This document shows positions 37,586 to 47,079 of a stretch of DNA of 64,000 nucleotides, piece after piece; the first letter of the stretch is position 1; every line of letters begins with the position of its first letter. Under the pieces are notes generated by a model. It saw only the letters and a program-made list of their open reading frames with translations. It searched no databases and was not told where the DNA came from. The position numbers were made by a program, and so were the translations under genes. This stretch comes from Agrococcus sp. ProA11 (lineage in GTDB: Bacteria > Actinomycetota > Actinomycetes > Actinomycetales > Microbacteriaceae): positions 310,001 through 374,000 of the forward strand of contig NZ_CP156989.1 in the NCBI RefSeq assembly GCF_039880525.1. Reading direction: 5' to 3'.

Positions 37586-38772
37586 CCGAGACGATCCCGG
37601 GTGCCGCAGCCCATCTCGCTCGTCCGCCGCGCTATCCCGGCGAGCAGCCGGGGGCGCTGACGCTCGACAGCTGGCAGGAGGCTCCGCACAACCGCTGGGC
37701 CTTCTCCCACGTCGAGCAGCTCGTCCCGACGATGCCGATCAGCCGGCAGCGGCCGGAGGAGGAGGCGCCGTCGATGGGCCTCGACCACCTGTCCGGGGTG
37801 CCGGCCGTCCTCGAGCGCCTCACCGACTCGTGCACGGATGCGCTCGTCGTGGTGCACAGGGGTCGGGTCGTCGCAGAGCACTTCGCGCCCGGCCGTCGCC
37901 GCTCCGACCGGCATCTGCTGATGAGCGTCTCGAAGTCGCTCTGCGGCCTGGTGGTCGGCACCCTCGTCGACGACGGCCTGCTGCGCACCGACCAGCGGGT
38001 CGACAGCATCGTGCCCGATCTCGTGGGCTCCGCGTACGGCTCGGCGACAGTGCAGCAGGTGCTCGACATGACCGCCGACGTCGACTACGCCGAGGACTAC
38101 GACGACCAGGACTCCGAGGTGCGCGTGCAGGATCGCGTCGCCGGCTGGCTCTCCGCGCGGCCCGGCGACCCGCTCGACACCTACGCGTTCCTGAGCGGCC
38201 TCGCGGGCACGCAGGAGCACGGCTCGCGCTGGCGCTACCTCTCCGCCGGCACCGACGTGCTCGCGTGGATCGTCGAGACGGTCACGGGGCAGCGCTACGC
38301 GGACGCCGTCGCGGACCGCCTCTGGTCAGGGCTCGGCGCCGACCGCGACGCGCTCGTCACGGTCGACCGGGGCGGCTTCGCCTTCGCGAACGGCGGCATC
38401 TCGTGCACGGTCCGCGATCTCGCCCGCGTCGGCGAGCTCGTGCTCGGCGGTGGCGTCATCCACGGCGAGCGGATCGTCTCGGCGGCGTGGATCGACCGGA
38501 CGGTCACCGGCGGCGACGCCGACGCCGCCGCGGGCAGCGCCTACCAGCAGGTGCACCCTGCCGGCCGCTACTCGCAGCAGTGGTGGGTCACCGGCAACGA
38601 GCGCGGCAACGTCTACGCCTCCGGCATCCACGGCCAGTACGTCTGGATCGACCCGCCGACCGAGACCGTGATCGCGAAGGTGTCGTCGCTGCCCGTGCCG
38701 ATCACCATCGCCTGGAACCGCGCGCACGCCGAGCTGTTCACCGACATCTGCGCGGCGCTCGAGCGGCGCTGA
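37582..38772 (+). CDS. nylB: NylB-like serine hydrolase (6-aminohexanoate-dimer hydrolase homologue)
   Basis: 396 residues, beta-lactamase/DD-peptidase fold (family VIII esterase). Compared from memory with NylB of the nylon-degrading Arthrobacter strain KI72 (392 residues), it is similar throughout: RYPGEQPGALTLDSWQEAPHNRWAF at the start, MSVSKSLCG (Ser115-Lys118 for Ser112-Lys115), VDYAEDY (Tyr173 for Tyr170), WRYLSAGTD (Tyr219 for Tyr215), QDRVAGW (Asp184 for Asp181) and FANGG (Asn270 for Asn266). Asp181 and Asn266 are the residues that separate the active enzyme NylB from its weak paralogue NylB', and both are in the active state here. No signal peptide, so it acts in the cytosol on an imported amide, oligomer or ester. 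Its natural substrate is unknown. Confidence 0.85.
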   Translation: MTETIPGAAAHLARPPRYPGEQPGALTLDSWQEAPHNRWAFSHVEQLVPTMPISRQRPEEEAPSMGLDHLSGVPAVLERLTDSCTDALVVVHRGRVVAEHFAPGRRRSDRHLLMSVSKSLCGLVVGTLVDDGLLRTDQRVDSIVPDLVGSAYGSATVQQVLDMTADVDYAEDYDDQDSEVRVQDRVAGWLSARPGDPLDTYAFLSGLAGTQEHGSRWRYLSAGTDVLAWIVETVTGQRYADAVADRLWSGLGADRDALVTVDRGGFAFANGGISCTVRDLARVGELVLGGGVIHGERIVSAAWIDRTVTGGDADAAAGSAYQQVHPAGRYSQQWWVTGNERGNVYASGIHGQYVWIDPPTETVIAKVSSLPVPITIAWNRAHAELFTDICAALERR

Positions 38773-38792
38773 GCGGCGACCTGTCGCCCGCC

Positions 38793-38848
38793 GACCCCTT
38801 CCGCACGACTCGACCCGGTGCACCGGGTCCGGTTGGGCGGCAGGGGTC
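38793..38848. repeat. Dispersed palindromic repeat family 2, copy D
   Basis: 56 bp: the outer arms GACCCCTTCCGC / GCGGCAGGGGTC pair with one mismatch, and the centre GACCCGGTGCACCGGGTC is a perfect 18-bp palindrome. It has the same length and ends as copy C (15817-15872). It lies between the nylB homologue and kbl and could act as a terminator for both. Confidence 0.8.
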
Positions 38849-38850
38849 GC

Positions 38851-38913
38851 GTGCTCGCGCGCGTCAGGCGGCGACGTGCTCGCGCGCGTCAGGCGGCGAC
38901 GCGCTCGCGCGCG
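38851..38913. repeat. 25-bp tandem duplication across the stop of kbl
   Basis: A 25-bp unit is repeated perfectly at 38851-38875 and 38876-38900, with a third partial copy entering the kbl coding end (38901-38913). The second unit contains the kbl stop (38889-38891), the first a copy of it. Confidence 0.85.
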
Positions 38914-40067
38914 GCGCTGAACGCCGCGATCGCGCGGTCGACCTCCGCGTCGGTGTGCGCGGCCGACAGCTGCACGCGGATGCGTGCCTCGCCGCGCGGC
39001 ACCACCGGGAACGAGAAGGCGGTCACGTAGACGCCCTCGGTCAGCATCGCATCCGCGACGTCGGCCGCCAGGCGCGCATCGTGGAACATCACGGCGGTGA
39101 TCGGATGCTCGCCGGGCAGCAGCTCGAAGCCCGCCGCCTCCATGCCCTCGCGGAACCGCACCGTGTTGCGCTGCAGCTGCTCGCGCAGCTCACCCGCGCT
39201 CTCGACCAGGTCGAGCGCCGCGATCGAGCCTGCCACCACCGACGGGGCGAGCGCGTTCGAGAAGAGGTAGGGCCGCGAGCGCTGCCGCAGCAGGTCGACG
39301 ATCTCCGCGCGCGCAGCGATGTAGCCGCCGGAGGCGCCGCCGAGCGCCTTGCCGAGCGTGCCGGAAATGATGTCGACGCGATCCTGCACGCCCGCATGCT
39401 CCGGTGTGCCGGCGCCCGTGGGGCCGGTGAAGCCGACCGCATGCGAGTCGTCGACCATCACCATGGCGTCGTAGCGCTCCGCCAGGTTGCAGATCGCCTC
39501 CAGCGGCGCCAGGTAGCCGTCCATCGAGAACACGCCGTCGGTGACGATGAGTCGGCGGCGGGCGCCGGCGGCCTCCTGCAGGCGCGACTCGAGCTCCGCC
39601 ATGTCGCGGTTCGCGTAGCGGTAGCGGGCGGCTTTCGACAGGCGGATGCCGTCGATGATCGACGCGTGGTTGAGCGCATCCGAGATCACCGCGTCGTCGG
39701 CGCCCAGCAGCGTCTCGAACAGCCCGCCGTTGGCGTCGTAGCAGGAGGAGTAGAGGATGCACGCCTCCTGGCCGAGGAACGACGACAGTCGCTGCTCGAG
39801 CTCCAGGTGCTGCGTCTGGGTGCCGCAGATGAAGCGCACCGACGCCATGCCGAAGCCCCAGTCGTCGAGCGCGGTCTTCGCCGCCTGGACGATCGCCGGG
39901 TGGTCGGCGAGGCCGAGGTAGTTGTTGGCGCAGAAGTTCAGCACCTCCCGCCCGTTCGCGGTCACGGTGGCGGCCTGCGGTGAGTCGATGGCGCGCTCGC
40001 GCTTGGTGAGGCCGGCGGCCTCGATCTCGGCGAGCTCGTCGGCGATGGATGCGCGGATGGAGAACAC
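38889..40067 (-). CDS. kbl: Glycine C-acetyltransferase (2-amino-3-ketobutyrate CoA ligase)
   Basis: 392 residues, PLP enzyme. It cleaves 2-amino-3-ketobutyrate with CoA to glycine and acetyl-CoA. [36 protein letters not shown] and [15 protein letters not shown] (Schiff-base lysine at 240) are the oxoamine-synthase motifs. The GTG at 40067 has AAGGAG seven bases upstream; the longer frame upstream runs through tdh in the wrong phase. It follows tdh directly, the Shine-Dalgarno lying within the end of tdh. The 3' end is tandemly duplicated. Confidence 0.95.
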   Translation of the reverse strand: MFSIRASIADELAEIEAAGLTKRERAIDSPQAATVTANGREVLNFCANNYLGLADHPAIVQAAKTALDDWGFGMASVRFICGTQTQHLELEQRLSSFLGQEACILYSSCYDANGGLFETLLGADDAVISDALNHASIIDGIRLSKAARYRYANRDMAELESRLQEAAGARRRLIVTDGVFSMDGYLAPLEAICNLAERYDAMVMVDDSHAVGFTGPTGAGTPEHAGVQDRVDIISGTLGKALGGASGGYIAARAEIVDLLRQRSRPYLFSNALAPSVVAGSIAALDLVESAGELREQLQRNTVRFREGMEAAGFELLPGEHPITAVMFHDARLAADVADAMLTEGVYVTAFSFPVVPRGEARIRVQLSAAHTDAEVDRAIAAFSAARERVAA

Positions 40068-40069
40068 GA

Positions 40070-41119
40070 TCAGGCTCCTTGGGTGAAGTCGAGGATGACC
40101 TTGCCGGCGGCACCGGATCGGGCGCGCTCGAACGCGCCCTCCCAGTCGGCGAAGGCGAAGCGGTCGGTGATGACGGGGGAGACGTCGAGGCCGGTCTGCG
40201 CCATGGCGCTCATGGCGTACCAGGTCTCGTACATCTCGCGGCCGTAGATGCCCTGGATGGTCAGCATGTGCGAGACGACCTTGCCGAAGTCGAGCTCGAT
40301 CGGGGCCGATGGGAGCCCCAGCATCGCCATGCGGCCGCCGAAGTTCAGGTTCTCGATGATGCCGACGAGTGCCGCGGGAGCGCCCGACATCTCGAGCGCC
40401 ACATCGAAGCCCTCGGTCATGCCGAGCTCGCGCTGCATGTCCTTGATCTCCCGCTCGCGCGGATCGAGCGCCAGAAAGCCGAGCGAGGCTGCCAGCTGCA
40501 GTCGCGCCTCGGACAGATCCGTGACCACGATGTGGCGCGCGCCAGCGTGCCGGGCGACCATCGCCGCCATCAGCCCGATGGGGCCCGCTCCGGTGACCAG
40601 CACGTCCTCGCCGACGACGGGGAACTTCAGCGCCGTGTGCACGGCGTTGCCGAAGGGGTCGTAGATGCCGAACACATCGAGCTGCAGCTCGGTGGCGCTG
40701 TCGGCGGTGACGCCGGGGTGCACCCACACGTTCGATGACGGGATCACCACGTACTCGGCGAAGCAGCCGTCGCGCTGCACACCCAGGTTCGAGGTGCGGA
40801 TGCAGAGGTGGCGACGGCCGGCCCGGCAGTTGCGGCAATGACCGCACACGACGTGGCCCTCGCCGCTCATCAGCTGCCCGACCGCATAGTCGGTGACGGC
40901 GTCGCCGACCTCCACGATCTCGCCGCAGAACTCGTGCCCGACCGTGAGCCCGGGGCGCACGGCCGACTGCGCCCACGCATCCCACGCGTCGATGTGCAGG
41001 TCGGTGCCGCAGATGCCGGCGCGCAGCACCCGCACCTTCACATGGCCGGGCGGCGTCTCGGGCTCAGGGATCTCAACCAGCTCGAGTCCTGGCGTGCCTC
41101 GGGTCACGAGTGCATGCAT
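40070..41119 (-). CDS. tdh: L-threonine 3-dehydrogenase
   Basis: 349 residues, zinc-dependent medium-chain dehydrogenase. It oxidises threonine to 2-amino-3-ketobutyrate, the substrate of Kbl. GICGTDLHI and [12 protein letters not shown] hold catalytic zinc ligands, [15 protein letters not shown] the structural zinc site, [12 protein letters not shown] the NAD loop. ATG 41119 (MHALVTRG) is preferred because GGAG lies six bases upstream; an earlier in-frame ATG at 41131 would add four residues. It is the first gene of tdh-kbl and divergent from purM. Confidence 0.94.
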   Translation of the reverse strand: MHALVTRGTPGLELVEIPEPETPPGHVKVRVLRAGICGTDLHIDAWDAWAQSAVRPGLTVGHEFCGEIVEVGDAVTDYAVGQLMSGEGHVVCGHCRNCRAGRRHLCIRTSNLGVQRDGCFAEYVVIPSSNVWVHPGVTADSATELQLDVFGIYDPFGNAVHTALKFPVVGEDVLVTGAGPIGLMAAMVARHAGARHIVVTDLSEARLQLAASLGFLALDPREREIKDMQRELGMTEGFDVALEMSGAPAALVGIIENLNFGGRMAMLGLPSAPIELDFGKVVSHMLTIQGIYGREMYETWYAMSAMAQTGLDVSPVITDRFAFADWEGAFERARSGAAGKVILDFTQGA

Positions 41120-41185
41120 GAAGGTCTCCATCGACGGGGCGGGTGTGCCGAGGCCCATCCTGCCATCTGCGCTCGTGGCGCTCGG

Positions 41186-41191
41186 TACCCT
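41186..41191 (+). promoter_or_regulatory. -10 box of purM (leaderless type)
   Basis: TACCCT, six bases (GGGAGC), then ATG 41198. Confidence 0.55.
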
Positions 41192-41197
41192 GGGAGC

Positions 41198-42286
41198 ATG
41201 ACCGATCCGTATGCCTCCGCCGGCGTCGACACCGAAGCGGGCGACCGCGCGGTGGAGCTCATGAAGGCCGCGGTCGCGCGCACCCACGGCCCCGGCGTGC
41301 TGGGCGGCGTCGGCGGCTTCGCCGGCCTGTTCGACCTCTCCGCGGTCGGCGCCTACGCGCATCCGCTGCTCGCGACCTCGACCGACGGCGTCGGCACGAA
41401 GATCGCGCTCGCGCAGGCGATCGACAAGCACGACACGATCGGGCAGGACCTGGTCGGCATGGTGGTGGACGACATCGTCGTGGTGGGCGCGAAGCCCCTG
41501 TTCATGACCGACTACATCGCCACCGGCAGGCTCGTGCCCGAACGCATCGCCGACATCGTGCGCGGCATCGCCGAGGCCTGCGAGGCCACCGGCACCGCAC
41601 TGGTCGGCGGCGAGACGGCAGAGCACCCCGGCGTGATGGATCCTGACGACTACGACGTGGCGGGCGCCGCCGTCGGCGTCGTGGAGGCGGATGCGGTGCT
41701 GGGCGCCGACCGCGTGCAGACCGGCGACGTCGTGGTCGCCATGGCCTCCTCCGGCCTCCACTCCAACGGCTTCTCGCTCGTGCGGCACATCCTCGCGAAG
41801 CGCCAGATCGCGCTCACCGACCGCGTCGACGAGCTGGGCGGCGTCGCCGCCGAGCAGCTGCTCGAGCCCACCCGGCTCTACACGCTGCCGCTGCTCGGCA
41901 TGCTGGAGGCCGGCCTCGGCATCCGGTCCATCTCCCACGTCACCGGCGGCGGCATCGCCGCGAACCTTGCGCGCGTGCTGCCGCAGCAGGCTGCGGTCGA
42001 GATCGACCGCAGCGGATGGCAGGTGCCGCAGGTCTTCGGCGCGCTCGCGCAGCTGGGCGGCTTCCCGCTCACCGAGGCGGAGGGCACCTGGAACCTGGGC
42101 CTCGGCATGCTCGTCGTCACCGACGCCGCCGATGCCGCGAGCGTCATCGCCCAGAGCGAGCGCGCCGGCATCCCCGCATGGACCGTCGGTGATGTGCAGG
42201 CGCTGCCCGCCGACGTCTCCGGCTGGGTGCAGGGCGCGAAGGGCGTGGACGGTGGCGCGGTGCGCCTGGCCGGCAGCTACCGCTGA
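41198..42286 (+). CDS. purM: Phosphoribosylformylglycinamidine cyclo-ligase (AIR synthetase)
   Basis: 362 residues. It closes the imidazole ring (FGAM to AIR, with ATP). [49 protein letters not shown] and [12 protein letters not shown] are the PurM signatures. In many actinobacteria purM follows purF, but here it is 11 kb from purF, beyond the importer/nylB locus. It has its own leaderless-type promoter. The frame is open upstream (to 40808) but [11 protein letters not shown] is the conserved start. Confidence 0.96.
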   Translation: MTDPYASAGVDTEAGDRAVELMKAAVARTHGPGVLGGVGGFAGLFDLSAVGAYAHPLLATSTDGVGTKIALAQAIDKHDTIGQDLVGMVVDDIVVVGAKPLFMTDYIATGRLVPERIADIVRGIAEACEATGTALVGGETAEHPGVMDPDDYDVAGAAVGVVEADAVLGADRVQTGDVVVAMASSGLHSNGFSLVRHILAKRQIALTDRVDELGGVAAEQLLEPTRLYTLPLLGMLEAGLGIRSISHVTGGGIAANLARVLPQQAAVEIDRSGWQVPQVFGALAQLGGFPLTEAEGTWNLGLGMLVVTDAADAASVIAQSERAGIPAWTVGDVQALPADVSGWVQGAKGVDGGAVRLAGSYR

Positions 42287-42358
42287 CCCGGTCGGCCCGT
42301 CGTGAATCGAGTTCGTCAATGTGGGGCAAGCGTCCAGGTTCCTCGCATGCGGGCGGCG

Positions 42359-42364
42359 TAGGGT
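42359..42364 (+). promoter_or_regulatory. -10 box of the first DUF4190 gene
   Basis: TAGGGT about 58 bases before ATG 42422, giving a leader of about 50 bases that ends in GGGAGG. Confidence 0.45.
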
Positions 42365-42421
42365 CGCACTCGCTCGGCCGTACCGCGCATGCCGAGCATG
42401 CAGGGCCTGGGGAGGTGCCGG

Positions 42422-42970
42422 ATGACGCAGGATGCTGATCGATTCCGGCCGCGCGAGCAGCGCACCGTATCGGAGCAGTCGCCGCCCACGCCACCGGCGT
42501 CCGCGTCGCACGGCTCTGCGCCCCACAGGTCTGCGCCCTACGGCTCTGCGCCCCACGCCTCCGCCCCGTTCGCGCCGCGACCGGGCTTCCAGGGTGAGCG
42601 GCACGCCTTCGACGGGCGAGATGCACCGCTGATCCACCCGGCGGCGGCCCAAGCGTCGAGTGCCGTGGCCTACGGAGTGCCCGTGTATCGTGCGCCTACC
42701 TACGGTCCGCCGCCGCAGCCGGCGCGGGCACTCTCCATCACCGCGCTCGTGCTCGGCCTCTGCTCCTTCGTCTTCGCCTGGACGCTCATCGTCGTGCCGA
42801 TCATCGGGATCGTCTTCGGCCTGATCGCGCTCAGCCGCGAGCCCGCCGGCCGGTCCATTGCGGCGGCGGGCCTCATCACCTCGGCGCTCGGCCTGGTGTG
42901 GGTGCTGGTGTTCTACGTGCTGCCCTTCGGGGCGTTCTTCTCCGCGCTGCTGCTGGGTCGTCTGTACTGA
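42422..42970 (+). CDS. DUF4190 membrane protein with disordered N-terminus
   Basis: 182 residues. A Ser/Pro/Ala-rich soluble N-terminus with near-repeats ([18 protein letters not shown]) precedes a DUF4190 domain: [18 protein letters not shown], then [33 protein letters not shown]. Two to three membrane segments. Function unknown. I chose ATG 42422 because GGGAGG lies six bases upstream, rather than the upstream ATG at 42389. It is followed by a second DUF4190 gene. Confidence 0.8.
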   Translation: MTQDADRFRPREQRTVSEQSPPTPPASASHGSAPHRSAPYGSAPHASAPFAPRPGFQGERHAFDGRDAPLIHPAAAQASSAVAYGVPVYRAPTYGPPPQPARALSITALVLGLCSFVFAWTLIVVPIIGIVFGLIALSREPAGRSIAAAGLITSALGLVWVLVFYVLPFGAFFSALLLGRLY

Positions 42971-43030
42971 CTGCGCGCCCGTCCTGACGCGCGCGGGTCG
43001 CGGCGGCGCGCGTTCGTGCGCTGCGGCGCG

Positions 43031-43036
43031 TAGGCT
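43031..43036 (+). promoter_or_regulatory. -10 box of the second DUF4190 gene
   Basis: TAGGCT about 55 bases before ATG 43091. The leader has a GCACGCACGC-type simple repeat and GAGGAAA seven bases before the ATG. Confidence 0.45.
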
Positions 43037-43090
43037 CGGGAGCAACGGCACGCGCACGCACGCGCACGCACCGATGACCCGAGGAAACCC

Positions 43091-43462
43091 ATGACCTACA
43101 CGCCTCCCGAGCAGCCCGCTCAGCAGCCCGGCCAGTCCGGCTACCAGCCCGCCGGCTACCAGCCGTACCAGGGCGCCGACCAGACCTACGGCAACTACGC
43201 CGCGAACACCTCCACGTCGAAGAAGCTCTCGATGTGGGGCCTCATCCTCGGCATCTCCAGCATCATCATCCCGATCTGGATCAACGCCATCGCCGGCGCC
43301 GTGCTCTCGGGCATCGGCCTCGCCAAGGAGCCGCAGGGCAAGACGATGGCCATCTGGGGCCTCGTCACGTCGGTGCTGGGCTTCATCTGGGCCTTCATCT
43401 TCTGGCCGCTGGTGATCACCCTGATCTTCGCCGCCGCGTTCTCGGCGGAGTACGGCTACTGA
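43091..43462 (+). CDS. DUF4190 membrane protein
   Basis: 123 residues: a Tyr/Gln/Pro-rich N-terminus (about 1-45, [20 protein letters not shown]) and a DUF4190 domain with two hydrophobic segments around [22 protein letters not shown]. The two adjacent DUF4190 genes are probably paralogues with different disordered heads. Tyr-rich heads like this can promote protein clustering, which is inference. A strong terminator follows. Confidence 0.82.
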   Translation: MTYTPPEQPAQQPGQSGYQPAGYQPYQGADQTYGNYAANTSTSKKLSMWGLILGISSIIIPIWINAIAGAVLSGIGLAKEPQGKTMAIWGLVTSVLGFIWAFIFWPLVITLIFAAAFSAEYGY

Positions 43463-43479
43463 GCCAGGTCATCATGCGA

Positions 43480-43507
43480 GAAGGGCCCGCCGAACGGCGG
43501 GCCCTTC
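43480..43507. terminator. Terminator between the DUF4190 gene and sdaA
   Basis: A perfect 12-bp stem GAAGGGCCCGCC / GGCGGGCCCTTC with a GAAC tetraloop, between convergent genes. Confidence 0.9.
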
Positions 43508-43538
43508 GTCGTCTGCCGCGCGGCCGAGCGCGCCGCCG

Positions 43539-45029
<1,491 letters not shown>

Positions 45030-45074
45030 GATCAGCTCCTTCGCTGGTGGGCGCCTGGAGCCGATTGTGTCAGC

Positions 45075-45281
45075 TCAGGCGCTGCGGCCCGTCTGGTACT
45101 CGTCAGCGTAGTCGTCGGCCGCGCGGTCATAGTCCGCGTAGTCGGCCCACCTGTCGATCTCGCCCTCACCTGCCGAGCCAGCCAGCTCTGCCTGCAGAGC
45201 GTTGTAGTTGATGTCCGGGCTGAACGACTTCAGCTCACGTGCGATCTTCGTGTGCTTTGCCTTCTGGCGACCACGACCCAT
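45075..45281 (-). CDS. DUF3073 protein
   Basis: 68 residues. MGRGRQKAKHTKIARELKSFSP is the DUF3073 signature: a basic head, then DINYNALQAEL and an acidic Asp/Tyr-rich tail (WADYADYDRAADDYADEY). It is a small, highly conserved actinobacterial protein of unknown function; the basic-acidic layout hints at RNA or ribosome contact. ATG 45281 has AAGGGGG six bases upstream, so the longer open frame starting at 45662 is not real. Confidence 0.92.
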   Translation of the reverse strand: MGRGRQKAKHTKIARELKSFSPDINYNALQAELAGSAGEGEIDRWADYADYDRAADDYADEYQTGRSA

Positions 45282-45427
45282 GCTGGACCCCCTTGCTACT
45301 GGCGACGGCTCACTGTGACCGTCGAACGGTGGGAGAACTTCCGATTTCAAGTCCAACCTCCATCGTATCACCGAGACTGTCGATCGGCTGTGCCTCAGCC
45401 CGGGATGGGGACAGCGTTCGGATTCCG

Positions 45428-45802
45428 TCAGCCGGCCTGCACCGCGGTGAGCATGCCGCCGAGCATGATGCCGGCGGATGCGGCGAGCGCGCCGCCGAGC
45501 AGCGTCAGCGACACGGTGGCGAGCGCGTGGCCCCGGCGGCGTCGCTCCAGCTGCTCCACCGCCTGCGTCGCGAACGCGGAATACGTGGAGAGTCCGCCGC
45601 AGAAGCCGGTCACCAGGATCGCTCGCCAGGCGGGATCGATCGAGACCAGGCTCAGCACGCACCCCGCGACGAAGCTGGCGATCAGGTTGACCGCGATGGT
45701 CGCGCGCACGGGACGGTCACGGGCGACGGCGCCGGCCAGGAAGCGCAGCACGGCACCGAGGCCACCGGCGATGGCGACGGCCACCACCTCGAGCGCGGTC
45801 AC
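45428..45802 (-). CDS. crcB: Fluoride exporter CrcB/Fluc, subunit 2
   Basis: 124 residues with four membrane segments. GGLGAVLRFLAG, TIAVNLIASFVAG and TGFCGGLSTYSAFATQAVE are the CrcB signatures. Fluc channels are antiparallel dimers and many actinobacteria encode two different subunits in tandem, as here. The GTG overlaps the stop of the upstream crcB by 4 bp (GTGA). It keeps fluoride out of the cytosol. Confidence 0.93.
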   Translation of the reverse strand: MTALEVVAVAIAGGLGAVLRFLAGAVARDRPVRATIAVNLIASFVAGCVLSLVSIDPAWRAILVTGFCGGLSTYSAFATQAVEQLERRRRGHALATVSLTLLGGALAASAGIMLGGMLTAVQAG

Positions 45803-46191
45803 GCGGCGTCTCCCATCACCAGCCGGCGCCCGAGCACGAGGCCGCCCCACGCGCCCAGCAGCGAGGCTGCCAGCATGGCGAGCGCCTCGAGGATGCCGGG
45901 CAGCGCCAGCCCGACGGCCGTGATGCCCCCGGTGCTCGCATCCGCTGCGACGCTCGCGACCGCGACGGCGCTGAAGGTCGTGAAGCCGCCGAGCACGCCC
46001 GCTCCCAGCCCGTGCCGCAGCCAGGCCGGCGCGTCGGCGAGCGCCGCGACCGAGACGCCCAGCAGCAGCGAGCCCACCGCGTTGATGGCGAGCAGCAGCC
46101 ACCAGTCGGGGATCGACGCCTGCAGCAGCGCGCGTGCCGCGGTGCCGAGCGTGCCGCCCGCGAGCACGGCGAGCACGGAGCGGAGCAGCAT
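45799..46191 (-). CDS. crcB: Fluoride exporter CrcB/Fluc, subunit 1
   Basis: 130 residues with four membrane segments: VLAVLAGGTLGTAARALL, LLAINAVGSLLLGV (Asn in segment 2) and GVLGGFTTFSAVAVA (the TTFS motif of the pore). ATG 46191 is chosen because it lies six bases after a TACGCT -10 box; the frame is open to 46248 without homology. It is the first of two subunits. Because the message is apparently leaderless, there is no room for a fluoride riboswitch. Confidence 0.93.
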   Translation of the reverse strand: MLLRSVLAVLAGGTLGTAARALLQASIPDWWLLLAINAVGSLLLGVSVAALADAPAWLRHGLGAGVLGGFTTFSAVAVASVAADASTGGITAVGLALPGILEALAMLAASLLGAWGGLVLGRRLVMGDAA

Positions 46192-46197
46192 GCGATC

Positions 46198-46203
46198 AGC
46201 GTA
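46198..46203 (-). promoter_or_regulatory. -10 box of the crcB pair (leaderless type)
   Basis: TACGCT on the minus strand, six bases (GATCGC) before ATG 46191. Confidence 0.55.
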
Positions 46204-46227
46204 GGGGCGGTGTCGCGCGCATCCGGC

Positions 46228-46258
46228 TTGACATTGACGCAACGTCAACCTCTAGCGT
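46228..46258 (+). promoter_or_regulatory. MerR-type promoter with 19-bp spacer and internal operator
   Basis: TTGACA (46228-46233) and TAGCGT (46253-46258) are 19 bp apart, two more than optimal, as in MerR-activated promoters. The spacer holds the palindrome TTGACG-CAA-CGTCAA (46234-46248), where a MerR dimer would bind and twist the DNA. The promoter drives the TipAS-type regulator itself. Confidence 0.8.
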
Positions 46259-46266
46259 CGTGTGAC

Positions 46267-47007
46267 ATGGAGTGGTCCATCCAGCGCATCGCGAAGCTGG
46301 CGGGAGTCTCGAGCCGCACGCTGCGGCACTACGGCGCCGTCGGCATCCTGCCTCCCGCGCGCACCGACGCGAGCGGCATGCGCTGGTACGACGGGGCATC
46401 CCTCGCCCGCCTGCAGCGCATCCTGCTGCTGCGCGGTCTGGGCGTGGGGATCCCGGCGATCGCCGACAGCCTCGCGCGCGCATCCGACGAAGAGGCGCTC
46501 GCGGCCCACCTCGTCGACCTCGAGCGGGAGGCGAGGCGCATCCAGCGACAGATCCGCGCCGTCCAGCAGACGCTGCGGGCACGAGAGAGAGGAGCTGCCA
46601 TGACGGCAGAGGAAGCGCTCGACGGATTCGACCAGGGTCGGTTCGAGCAGGAAGTAACAGAGCGATGGGGCGCGGAGGCGTGGCAGCGCGGCCAGGGATG
46701 GTGGCAGCGGATGTCGGAGGACGACCGCCGCGGCTTCCAGCAGGAGCACCTCGACATCGCCGCCGGATACGCGACGGCGCGGGCTGCCGGCGAGCCCGTC
46801 GACGGGGCAGCCGTGCAGGCGCTCGTCGAGCGCCACTACCGCTGGGTGGGGGCGAGCTGGCAGAGCGAGCCGGAGCTCGACATGTTCGCCGGGCTCGGCG
46901 ACATGTACGTGGCCGATGAGCGCTTCGCCGCCAACTACGGCGGCAGCGAAGGTGCGGCATTCGTTCGCGACGCCATGCGGGCGTACGTCGCGAGGCGGCG
47001 CCGGTAG
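46267..47007 (+). CDS. MerR regulator with TipAS drug-binding domain
   Basis: 246 residues, close to the 253 of Streptomyces TipAL. Residues 1-70 are a MerR helix-turn-helix (SIQRIAKLAGVSSRTLRHYGAVGILPPARTDASGMRWYD), 75-108 a coiled-coil dimer helix, and about 112-246 a TipAS globin-like domain (FEQEVTERWG, RHYRWVGASWQ, MYVADERFAANYGG) that in TipA binds thiopeptide antibiotics. An internal in-frame ATG at 46600 (Met112) is preceded by GAGAGGAG five bases upstream, so the TipAS domain may also be made alone. The promoter at 46228-46258 suggests self-activation. Confidence 0.93.
   Translation: MEWSIQRIAKLAGVSSRTLRHYGAVGILPPARTDASGMRWYDGASLARLQRILLLRGLGVGIPAIADSLARASDEEALAAHLVDLEREARRIQRQIRAVQQTLRARERGAAMTAEEALDGFDQGRFEQEVTERWGAEAWQRGQGWWQRMSEDDRRGFQQEHLDIAAGYATARAAGEPVDGAAVQALVERHYRWVGASWQSEPELDMFAGLGDMYVADERFAANYGGSEGAAFVRDAMRAYVARRRR
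46587..46602 (+). promoter_or_regulatory. Internal ribosome-binding site and start inside the TipAS gene
   Basis: GAGAGGAG (46587-46594), five bases, ATG 46600, in frame with the long protein. Streptomyces tipA makes its short form TipAS from an internal start at the same domain boundary. Confidence 0.65.
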
Positions 47008-47017
47008 CCGACGCGAC

Positions 47018-47053
47018 CGGGGCGGATGCGGGGGATTGCCCCCATCCGCCCCG
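47018..47053. terminator. Terminator between the TipAS regulator and the RND exporter
   Basis: CGGGGCGGATG (47018-47028) pairs with CATCCGCCCCG (47043-47053); the loop holds a further GGGG/CCCC stem. No long U-tract. Confidence 0.85.
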
Positions 47054-47079
47054 CGCTTCGGGGGTGCTTGGATGGTCGG

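Noticed and set aside
40070-43057. A 995-residue minus-strand frame including tdh
   Set aside because: Only the part from 41119 down is tdh; the rest is antisense to purM and DUF4190 genes.
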